This document shows positions 10,035 to 20,800 of a stretch of 64,000 bases of DNA, piece after piece. Both the position numbers and the translations under genes were made by a program. Positions within the stretch are counted from its first letter, which is position 1. Every line of letters begins with the position of its first letter. The DNA is from Cherax quadricarinatus (Eukaryota; Arthropoda; Malacostraca; Decapoda; Parastacidae): NCBI RefSeq assembly GCF_038502225.1, contig NC_091378.1:11543362-11607361 (forward strand). Direction: 5' to 3'. Below the pieces are notes generated by a model. That model was not told the origin of the DNA and did not search any database. It was given only the letters and a program-made list of their open reading frames with translations.

Positions 10035-10196
10035 TTAGACACTCGCTTTTCTACGGTCATCACGGCTGCAGGCGTTCTTGTTCCCTCTGATCCTAATATC
10101 CAGAGATCTCACTGTTTCCCCGACATATATTTTGTCACATCCCCCACCTGGTATAGTGTATAATCCTGCACTCGTTCCGGAGTCGTTCTTGGGATT
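10035..10196 (-). pseudogene. GIY-YIG endonuclease domain of a Penelope-like element
   Basis: A 53-codon frame without its own start reads GLYTIPGGGC (GIY half, Gly-Leu-Tyr at 10158-10166), KIYVGET (YIG half), then SLDIRIRGNKNACSRDD. Spacing of the two halves and the Arg-rich helix after them match PLE endonucleases, which cut the insertion target. The catalytic Glu usually lies farther on; the frame stops first at 10035-10037, although KLARVVKKEDL follows in the same frame. A TAA precedes the frame, so it is an isolated fragment. Confidence 0.7.
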
Positions 10197-10205
10197 TTAC
10201 ACGAT

Positions 10206-10292
10206 ATCAAGACATCAAAATAAAAAAAAAAATCTTTATGTAGTATACAAACCGTAGTTTACATGTAATAAAATATTGTTAAGTACAAAGAA
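10206..10292. other. AT-rich spacer
   Basis: A short A-rich stretch with no recognised feature. Confidence 0.5.
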
Positions 10293-10364
10293 AGCCACTA
10301 GCATACTTGAGTATGCTTGAGCATACTTCAGCATGCTCGAGCATGCTTGATCATGCTAGTGGCT
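10293..10364. repeat. 72-bp near-palindrome
   Basis: The ends AGCCACTAGCAT (10293-10304) and ATGCTAGTGGCT (10353-10364) are perfect inverses. The interior is built of GCATAC/GCATGC boxes separated by TTGA or TCGA, including the perfect 16-bp palindrome GCATGCTCGAGCATGC at 10331-10346. It could extrude as a cruciform. Function unknown. Confidence 0.75.
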
Positions 10365-10527
10365 AATGCTTACGGCATACGTTACTGAGTGATAAATTTT
10401 AATTGTGTATTATTACAAAAAAAAAACTAGGTAGTAAAAAGGAAGGAAAAAAAAAGTTGGTTTTTAGTAGTCGAAGATCTCGTGAATATTTTAACAAGTT
10501 TTCTGTCAAGTAATTTAGAAACGTTAA
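10365..10527. other. AT-rich spacer before satellite
   Basis: A-rich runs and no coding signal. Confidence 0.5.
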
Positions 10528-12495
10528 TTGTAACGTCACTGGCCAGTAGAACGATGTAACTGGGAAGTTGTAACGTCACTGGCCAGTAGAACGATGTAAC
10601 TGGGAAGTTGTAACGTCACTGGCCAGTAGAACGATGTAACTGGGAAGTTGTAACGTCACTGGCCAGTAGAACGATGTAACTGGGAAGTTGTAACGTCACT
10701 GGCCAGTAGAACGATGTAACTGGGAAGTTGTAACGTCACTGGCCAGTAGAACGATGTAACTGGGAAGTTGTAACGTCACTGGCCAGTAGAACGATGTAAC
10801 TGGGAAGTTGTAACGTCACTGGCCAGTAGAACGATGTAACTGGGAAGTAACTGTAACGTCACTGGCCAGTAGAACGATGTAACTGGGAAGTTGTAACGTC
10901 ACTGGCCAGTAGAACGATGTAACTGGGAAGTTGTAACGTCACTGGCCAGTAGAACGATGTAACTGGGAAGTTGTAACGTCACTGGCCAGTAGAACGATGT
11001 AACTGGGAAGTTGTAACGTCACTGGCCAGTAGAACGATGTAACTGGGAAGCTGAAACGTCACTGGCCAGTAGAACGATGTAACTGGGAAGTTGTAACGTC
11101 ACTGGCCAGTAGAACGATGTAACTGGGAAGTTGTAACGTCACTGGCCAGTAGAACGATGTAACTGGGAAGTTGTAACGTCACTGGCCAGTAGAACGATGT
11201 AACTGGGAAGTTGTAACGTCACTGGCCAGTAGAACGATGTAACTGGGAAGTTGCTAACGTCACTGGCCAGTAGAACGATGTAACTGGGAAGTTGTAACGT
11301 CACTGGCCAGTAGAACGATGTAACTGGGAAGTTGTAACGTCACTGGCCAGTAGAACGATGTAACTGGGAAGTTGTAACGTCACTGGCCAGTAGAACGATG
11401 TAACTGGGAAGTTGTAACGTCACTGGCCAGTAGAACGATGTAACTGGGAAGTTGTAACGTCACTGGCCAGTAGAACGATGTAACTGGGAAGTTGTAACGT
11501 CACTGGCCAGTAGAACGATGTAACTGGGAAGTTGTAACGTCACTGGCCAGTAGAACGATGTAACTGGAAATGTAACTGTAACGTCACTGGCCAGTAGAAC
11601 GATGTAACTGGGAAGTTGTAACGTCACTGGCCAGTAGAACGATGTAACTGGGAAGTTGTAACGTCACTGGCCAGTAGAACGATGTAACTGGGAAGTTGTA
11701 ACGTCACTGGCCAGTAGAACGATGTAACTGGGAAGTTGTAACGTCACTGGCCAGTAGAACGATGTAACTGGGAAGTTGTAACGTCACTGGCCAGTAGAAC
11801 GATGTAACTGGGAAGTTGTAACGTCACTGGCCAGTAGAACGATGTAACTGGGAAGTTGTAACGTCACTGGCCAGTAGAACGATGTAACTGGGAAGTTGTA
11901 ACGTCACTGGCCAGTAGAACGATGTAACTGGGAAGTTGTAACGTCACTGGCCAGTAGAACGATGTAACTGGGAAGTTGTAACGTCACTGGCCAGTAGAAC
12001 GATGTAACTGGGAAGTTGTAACGTCACTGGCCAGTAGAACGATGTAACTGGGAAGTTGTAACGTCACTGGCCAGTAGAACGATGTAACTGGGAAGTTGTA
12101 ACGTCACTGGCCAGTAGAACGATGTAACTGGGAAGTTGTAACGTCACTGGCCAGTAGAACGATGTAACTGGGAAGTTGTAACGTCACTGGCCAGTAGAAC
12201 GATGTAACTGGGAAGTTGTAACGTCACTGGCCAGTAGAACGATGTAACTGGGAAGTTGTAACGTCACTGGCCAGTAGAACGATGTAACTGGAAAGTTGTA
12301 ACGTCACTGGCCAGTAGAACGATGTAACTGGGAAGTTGTAACGTCACTGGCCAGTAGAACGATGTAACTGGGAAGTTGTAACGTCACTGGCCAGTAGAAC
12401 GATGTAACTGGGAAGTTGTAACGTCACTGGCCAGTAGAACGATGTAACTGGAAAGTTGTAACGTCACTGGCCAGTAGAACGATGTAACTGGGAAG
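10528..12495. repeat. 40-bp satellite, 49 tandem copies
   Basis: The unit starts TTGTAACGTC, continues with the perfect palindrome ACTGGCCAGT, and ends AACTGGGAAG. The 1,968 bp equal 49 units of 40 bp plus 8 inserted bases: +3 near 10848, +1 near 11254 and +4 near 11568. Otherwise only a few substitutions are seen (near 11051, 12292 and 12452), so homogenisation is recent. A period of 40 closes all reading frames. No spacers vary between units, so it is not a CRISPR array. Confidence 0.97.
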
Positions 12496-12860
12496 TTGTC
12501 CTTCATCTGGACTGGTCTTGTTAAGGATGTGTGTTACACGTTTCCCTTTCCGTTATTTATATCAATATGAAACAATTGATAACCCTGAATGTGACATTCA
12601 GCAGCCATGTGCTCATTCTTCACATTAAACCTTGTCTCACTTACAACAAATACATCAATGTTACCCGCACTTGCAACTTAATCTCAACTCATCCGTCTTG
12701 TTTCTAGCACTACGACTATTTATACAATATGTATTAAGAAATCAAACTCATCCCTGCTCATCCATTATGTCTGTTGTTGTCTTTATCAACTAGTGCAACT
12801 AGCTTTCCAATATTCACCAATAACTCTGCCTTATTCTGCCTATAACTTGTATCCTCAAAA
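12496..12860. other. no gene recognised
   Basis: AT-rich unique-looking sequence between the satellite and the SINE. No feature seen. Confidence 0.5.
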
Positions 12861-13160
12861 CTCTCGTAGCTCAGTTGATAGCTCACTCAACTCACACATT
12901 GAGTATCCGTGTTTTGATCCCCGGTAAGGGTGGAAACATTGGGAGTGTTTCCCTAAGACAGCTGCTGTCCCTGTAAGTAGGTACCTGGGTGTTAGCCGAC
13001 TGGTGTGGGTTGCATCCTGGGGGCAAAATTAATTTAAGTTGCCTGAAATTTTCAGCATAACCAGGAGCTTTGTATATAGTATGTCACTATTGTCAGCTAT
13101 GGTCTGTATAAGTTGTATCATGTACTTGTAGCAAAAAAGATTATTAATAATATTATTACA
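12861..13160 (+). mobile_element. tRNA-derived SINE (S1), diverged
   Basis: The head resembles a tRNA: CGTAGCTCAGTTGATAGC acts as A box, and GTTTTGATCCC at 12911-12921 is a decayed B box. The body shares GGTACCTGGGTGTTAG and GACTGGTGTGGGT with the SINEs at 42261 and 45591, and the 3' part shares CATAAC and TTGTAG before an ATT-rich tail. It would be copied by Pol III and mobilised by a LINE. It is the oldest-looking of the four copies. Confidence 0.75.
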
Positions 13161-13247
13161 ACATCGCTACCCTGATTAGTCGTAATGTACACGTCTGTTT
13201 ACTATATTTCATTGTTTTCTCTACAAAAAAAATACTTCTAACTGTTC
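13161..13247. other. spacer
   Basis: Short AT-rich sequence, probably the 3' flank of the ORF1 remnant. Confidence 0.4.
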
Positions 13248-13976
13248 CTAGTTTAAAGCCTTAACAGCCCCCTCCACTAAACTAGCTAATCTACTCACCC
13301 TATCTCTAGATAAATGAACTCCATCCTTGGCATACATGTCATTTTTGCCATAGAAGTGGTCCCAGTTGTTAATGAATGGTCCTGCAATATCTTCTGAAGT
13401 GTCTGTCCAGCTAAGAGATAATACCAATTTCTGTGGACAACCATTCACTTCCAACTCCCCTTCTCGGCAGAACTCCATGTATTACAGAGCACCCTCACTT
13501 CTTCTTAATTATGTCTCCTGCTGCCCTATACTTGTTAACCAGATCCTCACTTTTATGCTTGCCGACATCATTGCCTCCAGCACTGCGACAGATGACAGGA
13601 TTGATTCCATTACCATTCGTAATGTGGTCAAGATGGCTGACATCATCACCCCAGCCCCAGGAAAGTAAGGCCTCTGTCTCCTGCTCTCATCCTTCAAGCA
13701 AAAAGCCCTATCCATGTACCTAATCTGTCTCCAACAAGCACAATGTTCTTACCTTCCTTTGTGTACTTCGTCGTGTCGTTCCCAGCAGTCGATTTGCAAT
13801 CATCATCGTTTCCACCTCTCCATCCTCTGGATCCTCATCTTCATTCGATTCTGCCCAATCACTGTCCAGCTTTCGTTCTGCACACGAGGATTCTCAACAG
13901 GATTACCATAAATCCTTATGTTTTCCTTCAGTCTATCGTCGTATCTCTCGCCTGGCCTTCTTCAGCTCCTCCTTAA
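13248..13976 (-). pseudogene. LINE ORF1 remnant with SGNH esterase domain
   Basis: Read on the minus strand in three frames: an acidic segment DSDWAESNEDEDPEDGE, then KEGKNIVLVGD (13727-13741 and upstream), MDRAFCLKDESRRQRPYF, SHLDHITNGNGINPVICRS, GGNDVGKHKSEDLVNKYR (GGND at about 13561-13580), and finally FINNWDHFYGKNDMYAKDGVHLS (13308-13325 for DGVHLS). GDx, GGND and DxxH are the hallmark blocks of SGNH hydrolases, known in ORF1 proteins of CR1-type LINEs. The nucleophile Ser after GD is not readable (Arg, at a frame break). Several stops; dead. Confidence 0.75.
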
Positions 13977-14219
13977 GATAAGATAGGATTTTCTTCGGAT
14001 TTTAACCCCGGAGGGTTAGCCACCCAGGATAACCCAAGAAAGTCAGTGCGTCATCGAGGACTGTCTAACTTATTTCCATTGTGGTCCTTAACCTGCTGGT
14101 AGAGTTGGTCAATGGAGGGCATCGTTGACTGTTTCACTCAGAGTTCACAAAGTACGTCCTCGCACGGTACTCATCTAACTACTCGAGGACATCTCCCCCT
14201 CATTCTACGTCCGTCTCTC
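13977..14219. other. no gene recognised
   Basis: Mixed sequence between two LINE remnants, possibly part of one of them. No protein match recognised in six frames. Confidence 0.4.
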
Positions 14220-15330
14220 AAGAGAGTGAAGGTTCAAGGTTCTTAATCTATCTTCATTGGATCAATTTTTTTTTGTCGTTCTCTGTACATTCTCCAGTGC
14301 ATTTATATACATTCTGTAGAATGGCGACCAAAATTAAACTGCATAAACTGAGGCCTCGCTAGTAATGTATTGAGCTGTAAAATAACTTTGAACTCCCGTT
14401 ACTTATACTTCTTGATATAAATCCAAATAATCTGTTAGTTTTATTGCTCACACTTAGGCACTGTTGTCTTGTCTTCAGATTTCTGCTTACCACGATTCCC
14501 AAGTTTTTTTTCGCATTCTGTATGATCAAGTTCTACGTCACCTAGTTCATAACTATGACGCTTATTTTAATTCCCAAGAATTAGGACTTTAAACTTGTCC
14601 ACACTGAACTGCATCTGCCACTTTTCGAACCATCACATTAATTTTTCGAAATCTTCCTAAACTTCAGTAACATTCTCCTTTTTTTTTGTTCTTTTTTTTG
14701 TATCAGCGAATTTAGTCTTGTTACTTTTCATTTCTTCGTTAAGGTCATTAATGTAGATTATGAACAAGATTGGACTTAAAATTGGTCCTTGTGGAACGTT
14801 ACTTAATTTCACTCCATGCTAACTCTGCTTTCAGTTGGTCAATCATGCTTCAGTCTATGTTAGAACCTTGCCTCCTATACCATGATGCCTCCTATACCAT
14901 GATGCCTCCTATACCATGATGCCTCCTATACCATGATACCTCCTATACGATGATGCCTCCTATACCATGATGCCTCCTATACCATGATGCCTCCTATACG
15001 ATGATGCCTCCTATACGATGATGCCTCCTATACGATGATGCCTCCTATACCATGATACCTCCTATACCATGATGCCTCCTATACCATGATGCCTCCTATA
15101 CCATGATGCCTCCTATACCATGATGCCTCCTATACCATGATGCCTCCTATACCATGATGCCTCCTATACCATGATGCCTCCTATACCATGATGCCTCCTA
15201 TACCATGATGCCTCGTATACCATGATGCCTTCTATACCATGAGCTGCCACTTTTTCTTTTAAATTTGTGAGGTACTCTATCAAAGGACTAACTGAAATAA
15301 AAATAAACAACGTTATATTTATGATCGTGG
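14220..15330 (-). mobile_element. family D CR1-type LINE fragment (D1), invaded by a minisatellite
   Basis: The minus strand carries decayed RT motifs: FDRVPHKF near 15260-15290, then QGPILSPILFIIYINDLNEE near 14740-14810, WQMQF-like sequence near 14610, and LNVIL..LILGN and a C-terminal thumb down to 14220. It is the same family as D2 at 59344-60430, which shares long stretches of DNA. The RT is split by the 17-bp array at 14870-15242. Frames are heavily broken. CR1 is supported by the YINDL box and by the likeness of D2. Confidence 0.7.
14870..15242. repeat. 17-bp minisatellite, about 22 copies
   Basis: The unit GATGCCTCCTATACCAT repeats about 22 times, with occasional C-to-G (ATACGAT) and G-to-A (GATACC) variants. 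The flanks join smoothly to RT sequence of the D1 LINE, where the minus strand would read HGIGGK. The array thus arose by expansion of one RT segment. A 17-bp period shifts frame at each unit. Confidence 0.95.
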
Positions 15331-15754
15331 TCCACTACCTCGAAGACAGGAACGATCTCTCTTAAATCCGTGATGCGGGTAATAAATCAAATTATGATCA
15401 AGTTGGCTAATCGTATCGGCAATAAGTAATCCTAACAATCTGCCTACTTCAGGTGTCAGGTTAAACGGGTTAGCAGCAGACTGAAGGTGTTATTACAATG
15501 TTCCTTCCATACAGAACAGTGTAGCATCGTCACAGATGGGTGGGATCTATTTGTGGAGAGGTCATGCCTGATTTAGCAACACCTTGGAGTCTTGTTATAG
15601 AGTATACCTTCTAGTACTCCATTGGTAACATCTGGTCCTCCATGTGGGAGGAACAGAGGTTAGGTCCCTCCCTCCTGTGAGATGTCTTCAACTGCTGCAC
15701 CTCACCACTTTTTCCACTGGCTCCGGTATCAAAGTTCTCGTTCTCATACCTCTG
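15331..15754. other. repeat-derived spacer, no gene
   Basis: No protein recognised. The right part leads into the hammerhead-like motif and may be the body of the same non-coding repeat. Confidence 0.4.
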
Positions 15755-15756
15755 TA

Positions 15757-15802
15757 GTAGATTGAAAAAGTCTGAGCAGACGAAACATTTCTCCAATAAA
15801 GA
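15757..15802 (+). ncRNA. hammerhead-like motif, degenerate core
   Basis: Stem II GTCT-GAGC-AGAC is perfect and is followed by GAAACATTTCTCCAATAAAGATAC, matching the layout GAAAC(G)TTTCC..AATAAAGATAC of the better copies. The CTGATGA core is replaced by TTGAAAA, and ACGT by ACAT. Related by descent, probably inactive. Confidence 0.45.
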
Positions 15803-15835
15803 TACTCAGGTGTCCCATATTTTGCTTATTCTTCC

Positions 15836-15990
15836 ATCATTCTTTTTCGTCTTCCTTTCCTCGTTTCCTCCCTCCCTTTCTTCCTTAGTTCCTTTCTATT
15901 CCTTTCTTTCACATTTCTTACCTTCCTTTCTTCCGTCTTTCCTTCAAGCATTCATTCTTACCCTCCTCCCTTCCTCTCGTCCTTCCTTAC
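15836..15990. repeat. CT-rich low-complexity tract
   Basis: Irregular CTTT and CTTCC runs. Predicted proteins here are Ser/Phe/Leu-rich artefacts. Confidence 0.85.
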
Positions 15991-16716
15991 TTCTAGACGT
16001 CTTCCACAAAGAAACAGAGACACTTGCTCAGAGTTCCTCCATTAGAAGTCTTGGTTCGCAACCCGGACTGAGCTGACATAATTCCTGGTCGTATGTCAGC
16101 GTTGGTCGGCGGGATAAAACACCGCCTTACATTAACTCACGGATAATTAGCGAAATAAAAAAGCAATTTACAGACCAGCATTTTTTTTATTTTCTTTAAA
16201 TAATTTTCAAAGCTGCAAGATATTATAGTAATTATTAACATAATTAAATACATCAGAGCAAAGGCAAGAAGTGATCCGTGTGCACGATAGATCTGAACTT
16301 AAGTAATAAAGTGATTTATTTAAGAGAGAGAAACAAATTTTATCAAACTTTTAAGCAATGATTGAGGTTTTTAACTCCCCGTCGAGTCCTAGAAGAAGAA
16401 CAGACAAATAATCATTTTCTGTAAATAAAAACTACGTAAATATTCACCGTATTAATATTCTCGTAGAACTACAGACTTCACAGTAAATATTTGATATAAT
16501 AAGTGAATAAATAACGTTATCTTGCGTTATCTAAACATAGAAATTCTTTATAATTAACACTTTATTATTAGTATTAATTTCTCAACTACGTCTGCCGTTT
16601 TCTAACAAAGACAAAAGCAGGATAAAGAAAAATTGATCCTCATTCATTCCATTGTTGTCTTCGTTTACGGAGAAAAATGTTATTTGTAGATTAATGGTTC
16701 AGGGAACCGATAAGTT
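15991..16716. other. AT-rich region, no gene recognised
   Basis: Dense stops in all frames, many TAAATA-type runs, and no repeats or terminal structures seen. Confidence 0.55.
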
Positions 16717-16751
16717 GATAAATTAGACACATATGCAAGACTTGGGTATCT

Positions 16752-16800
16752 TTATTAAGGAAACGTTTCGCCACACAGTGGCTTCATCAGTCCAAACAAA
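16752..16800 (-). ncRNA. hammerhead ribozyme motif, type I
   Basis: On the minus strand: stem I GGA, core CTGATGA (16784-16790 inverted), stem II GCCAC-TGT-GTGGC, GAA, palindromic ACGT, cleavage U, then TCC pairing with GGA. All conserved core bases are canonical. Stem III is only two base pairs, so activity may need two molecules. Confidence 0.72.
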
Positions 16801-17052
16801 GGAGAATGGTGAAGAACAGGAGGAGTTTGAGGTAATCAGTCCCTCAGTCTTGAAGTCGATGTTGTCAGTCCATCAATCTTGAAAAGAATATATATATGCG
16901 AGGAAGTAGCTTATATACCGTAAGCAGGAGAGGTATATAAGCTACTTCTTCGCATATATACTATATTCTCTTCAAGATTGATGGACTGACAACATCAACT
17001 CAAAGCTGAGGGACTGATTACCTGAAACTCCTCCTGTTCTCCACGATTCTCC

Positions 17053-17102
17053 TTTGTATGGGCTGATGAAGCCACTGTGTGGCGAAACGTTTCCTCAGTA
17101 AA
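17053..17102 (+). ncRNA. hammerhead ribozyme motif, type I
   Basis: Core CTGATGA at 17063-17069, stem II GCCAC-TGT-GTGGC, GAA at 17084-17086, ACGT, cleavage U at 17091, then TCC. Stem I pairs GGG with TCC through one G-U pair. It faces away from the centre of the fold-back, as its partner does. Confidence 0.72.
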
Positions 17103-17136
17103 GATACCCAAGTGTTGCACCTGTGTCTAATTTATC

Positions 17137-17293
17137 AAAAATGTTAATTGGAAGAGACAAAATACTTATAACAGAGCGAGACTTGGCACAACGTCTCGCT
17201 CACGTGCGAATTTTTTAAGTTATGACTTCAGAAGGTTAATTATGAATGAAATAAAGAGTTACTTTGTTACAAATATTTATGTTCGTGGTAGTG
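17137..17293. other. spacer, no gene
   Basis: Short AT-rich sequence between the fold-back and the 54-bp satellite. Confidence 0.5.
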
Positions 17294-17824
17294 ATGTTGT
17301 GTTGCCATAAGTGTGTTGATGTCACTATACCAATGTTTGTACCAGCAATGTTGTGTTGCCATAAGTGTGTTGATGTCACTATACCAATGTTTGTACCAGC
17401 AATGTTGTGTTGCCATAAGTGTGTTGATGTCACTATACCAATGTTTGCACCAGCAATGTTGGGTTGCCATAAGTGTGTTGATGTCACTATACCAATGTTT
17501 GTACCAGCAATGTTGTATTGCCATAAGTGTGTTGATGTCACTATACCAATGTTTGTACCAGCAATGTTGTGTTGCCATAAGTGTGTTGACATCACTATAT
17601 CAATGTTTTTACCAATGTTTTGTTGCCATAAGTGTGTTGATGTCACTATACCAATGTTTGTACCAACAATGTTGTATTGCCATACGTGTGTTGATGTCAC
17701 TATATCAGTGTTTGTACCGGCAATGTTGTGTTGACATCACTATACCAATGTTTGTACCAGCAATGTTTTGTTGCCATAAGTGTGTTGACGTCATTATACC
17801 AATGTTTGTACCAGCGATGTTGGG
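17294..17824. repeat. 54-bp satellite, about 10 copies
   Basis: The unit contains GTTGCCATAAGTGTGTTG, ATGTCACTATACCAATG and TTTGTACCAGCA. Units are whole except for a shortened one near 17600-17625 and one near 17730. The period is a multiple of three, so frames stay open on both strands (for example repeated CCHKCVDVTIPMFVPAML). Such ORFs are by-products; no start context or outside domain supports a gene. Confidence 0.93.
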
Positions 17825-17889
17825 TAAACGAAGACATCTCTGCCAGTTCTCTAAACAATGATAATGAAGCTACGACATTGATAATGTGT

Positions 17890-20800
17890 ACTATAACAAT
17901 GATAGTGTCAGCTATAACAATGATAGTGTCAGCTATAACAATGATTGTGTCAGCTATAACAATGATAGTGTGAGCTATAACAGTGATAGTATGAGCTATA
18001 ACAATGATAGTGCCAGCTATAACAATGATAGTGTGAGCTATAACAATGATTGTGTCAGCTATAACAATGATAGTGTGAGCTATAACAATGATTGTGTCAG
18101 CTATAACAATGATAGTGTGAGCTATAACAATGATTGTGTCAGCTATAACAATGATAGTGTGAGCTATAACAGTGATAGTATGAGCTATAACAATGATAGT
18201 GCCAGCTATAACAATGATAGTGTGAGCTATAACAATGATTGTGTCAGCTATAACAATGATAGTGTGAGCTATAACAGTGATAGTATGAGCTATAACAATG
18301 ATAGTGTGAGCTATAGCAATGATAGTGTCAGCTACAACAATGATAGTGTCAGCTACAACAATGATAGTGTCAGCTATAACAGTGATAGTATGAGCTATAA
18401 CAATGATAGTGTGAGCTATAACAATGATAGTGTGAGCTATAACAATGATTGTGTCAGCTATAACAATGATAGTGTGAGCTATAACAGTGATAGTGTCAGC
18501 TATAACAATGATTGTGTCAGCTATAACAATGACAGTGTGAGCTATAACAGTGATAGTATGAGCTATAACAAGGAGAGTGTCAGCTATAACAATGATAGTG
18601 TCAGCTATAACAATGATAGTGTGAGCTATAACACTGATAGTGTCAGCTACATCAATGATAGTGTGAGCTATAACAAGGAGAGTGTCAGCTATAACAATGA
18701 TAGTGTCAGCTATAACAATGGTAGTGTGAGCTATAACAGTGATAGTGTCAGCTATAACAATGATAGTGTGAGCTATAACAATGATAGTGAGAGCTATAAC
18801 AATGATAGTGTCAGCTATAACAATGATAGTGTCAGCTATAACAATGATAGTGTGAGCTATAACAATGATAGTGTGAGCTATAACAATGATAGTGTGAGCT
18901 ATAACAATGATAGTGTGAGCTATAACAATGGTAGTGTCAGCTATAGTGATAGTGCGAGCTATAGCAATGATAGTGTTAGCTATAACAATGATTGTGTCAG
19001 CTATAACAATGATAGTGTGAGCTATAACAATGATTGTGTCAGCTATAACAATGATAGTGTGAGCTATAACAATGATTGTGTCAGCTATAACAATGATAGT
19101 GTGAGCTATAACAGTGATAGTATGAGCTATAACAATGATAGTGCCAGCTATAACAATGATAGTGTGAGCTATAACAATGATTGTGTCAGCTATAACAATG
19201 ATAGTGTGAGCTATAACAGTGATAGTATGAGCTATAACAATGATAGTGTGAGCTATAGCAATGATAGTGTCAGCTACAACAATGATAGTGTCAGCTACAA
19301 CAATGATAGTGTCAGCTATAACAGTGATAGTGTCAGCTATAACAGTGATAGTATGAGCTATAACAATGATAGTGTCAGCTATAACAATGATAGTGTCAGC
19401 TATAACAATGATAGTGTGAGCTATAACAGTGATAGTGTGAGCTATAACAATGATAGTGTGAGCTATAACAATGATAGTGTGAGCTATAACAGTGATAGTG
19501 TCAGCTATAACAATGATTGTGTCAGCTATAACAATGATAGTGTCAGCTATAACAATGATAGTATCAGCTATAACAATGATAGTGTGAGCTATAACAATGA
19601 TAGTGTCAGCTATAACAATGATAGTGTCAGCTATAACAGTGATAGTGTCAGCTATAACAATGATTGTGTGAGCTATAACAATGATAGTGTGAGCTATAAC
19701 AATGATAGTGTCAGCTATAACAATGATAGTGTCAGCTATAACAATGATAGTGTCAGCTATAACAATGATTGTGACAGCTATAACAATGATAGTGTGAGCT
19801 ATAACAGTGATAGTATGAGCTATAACAATGATAGTGTCAGCTATAACAATGATAGTGTGAGCTATAACAATGATTGTGTCAGCTATATCAATGATAGTGT
19901 GAGCTATAACAGTGATAGTATGAGCTATAACAATGATAGTGTGAGCTATAACAATGATAGTGTGAGCTATAACAATGATTGTGTCAGCTATAACAATGAT
20001 AGTGTGAGCTATAACAGTGATAGTGTCAGCTATAACAATGATTGTGTCAGCTATAACAATGACAGTGTGAGCTATAACAGTGATAGTATGAGCTATAACA
20101 AGGAGAGTGTCAGCTATAACAATGATAGTGTCAGCTATAACAATGATAGTGTGAGCTATAACAATGATAGTGTCAGCTACATCAATGATAGTGTGAGCTA
20201 TAACAAGGAGAGTGTCAGCTATAACAATGATAGTGTCAGCTATAACAATGATAGTGTGAGCTATAACAGTGATAGTGTCAGCTATAACAATGATAGTGTG
20301 AGCTATAACAATGATAGTGAGAGCTATAACAATGATAGTGTCAGCTATAACAATGATAGTGTCAGCTATAACAATGATAGTGTCAGCTATAACAATGATA
20401 GTGTCAGCTATAACAATGATAGTGTGAGCTATAACAATGATAGTGTGAGCTATAACAATGATAGTGTGAGCTATAACAATGATAGTGTGAGCTATGACAA
20501 TGATAGTGTTAGCTAGAACAATGATAGTGTGAGCTATAACAGTGATAGTATGAGCTATAACAATGATAGTGTCAGCTATAACAATGATAGTGTCAGCTAC
20601 AACAATGATAGTGTCAGCTATAACAGTGATAGTGTCAGCTATAACAGTGATAGTATGAGCTATAACAATGATAGTGTCAGCTATAACAATGATAGTGTCA
20701 GCTATAACAATGATAGTGTGAGCTATAACAGTGATAGTGTGAGCTATAACAATGATAGTGTGAGCTATAACAATGATAGTGTGAGCTATAACAGTGATAG

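Larger units (their letters stand above)
9540..10205 (-). mobile_element. Penelope-like element 3' end with hammerhead-like tail
   Basis: On the minus strand a GIY-YIG endonuclease frame (10035-10196) is followed by about 400 bp of 3' sequence and then a degenerate hammerhead (9585-9622). It ends with the GTTGCACATGTGTCTAATT tail shared with the fold-back at 16717-17136. GIY-YIG fused behind a telomerase-like RT, plus hammerheads in the terminal repeats, is the known layout of many PLEs. The RT part is absent here, so this is a 5'-truncated copy. Confidence 0.7.
16717..17136. mobile_element. second fold-back element with paired hammerhead motifs
   Basis: The left arm (16717-16919) and right arm (16932-17136) are inverted repeats around a 12-base centre. 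The ends are GATAAATTAGACAC and its inverse. Each outer end holds a hammerhead facing outward. The overall plan equals that of the element at 2903-3643, but the family differs: stem II is GCCAC/GTGGC and the tail is GTTGCAC-TGTGTCTAATT. No coding capacity. Confidence 0.78.

Noticed and set aside
10528..12495. CRISPR-like array
   Set aside because: Units are directly adjacent without unique spacers, no cas genes are present, and the window is eukaryotic. It is a satellite.
12861..12935. Functional tRNA gene
   Set aside because: A and B boxes are degenerate, no full cloverleaf forms, and the sequence continues into the SINE body shared with three other copies.
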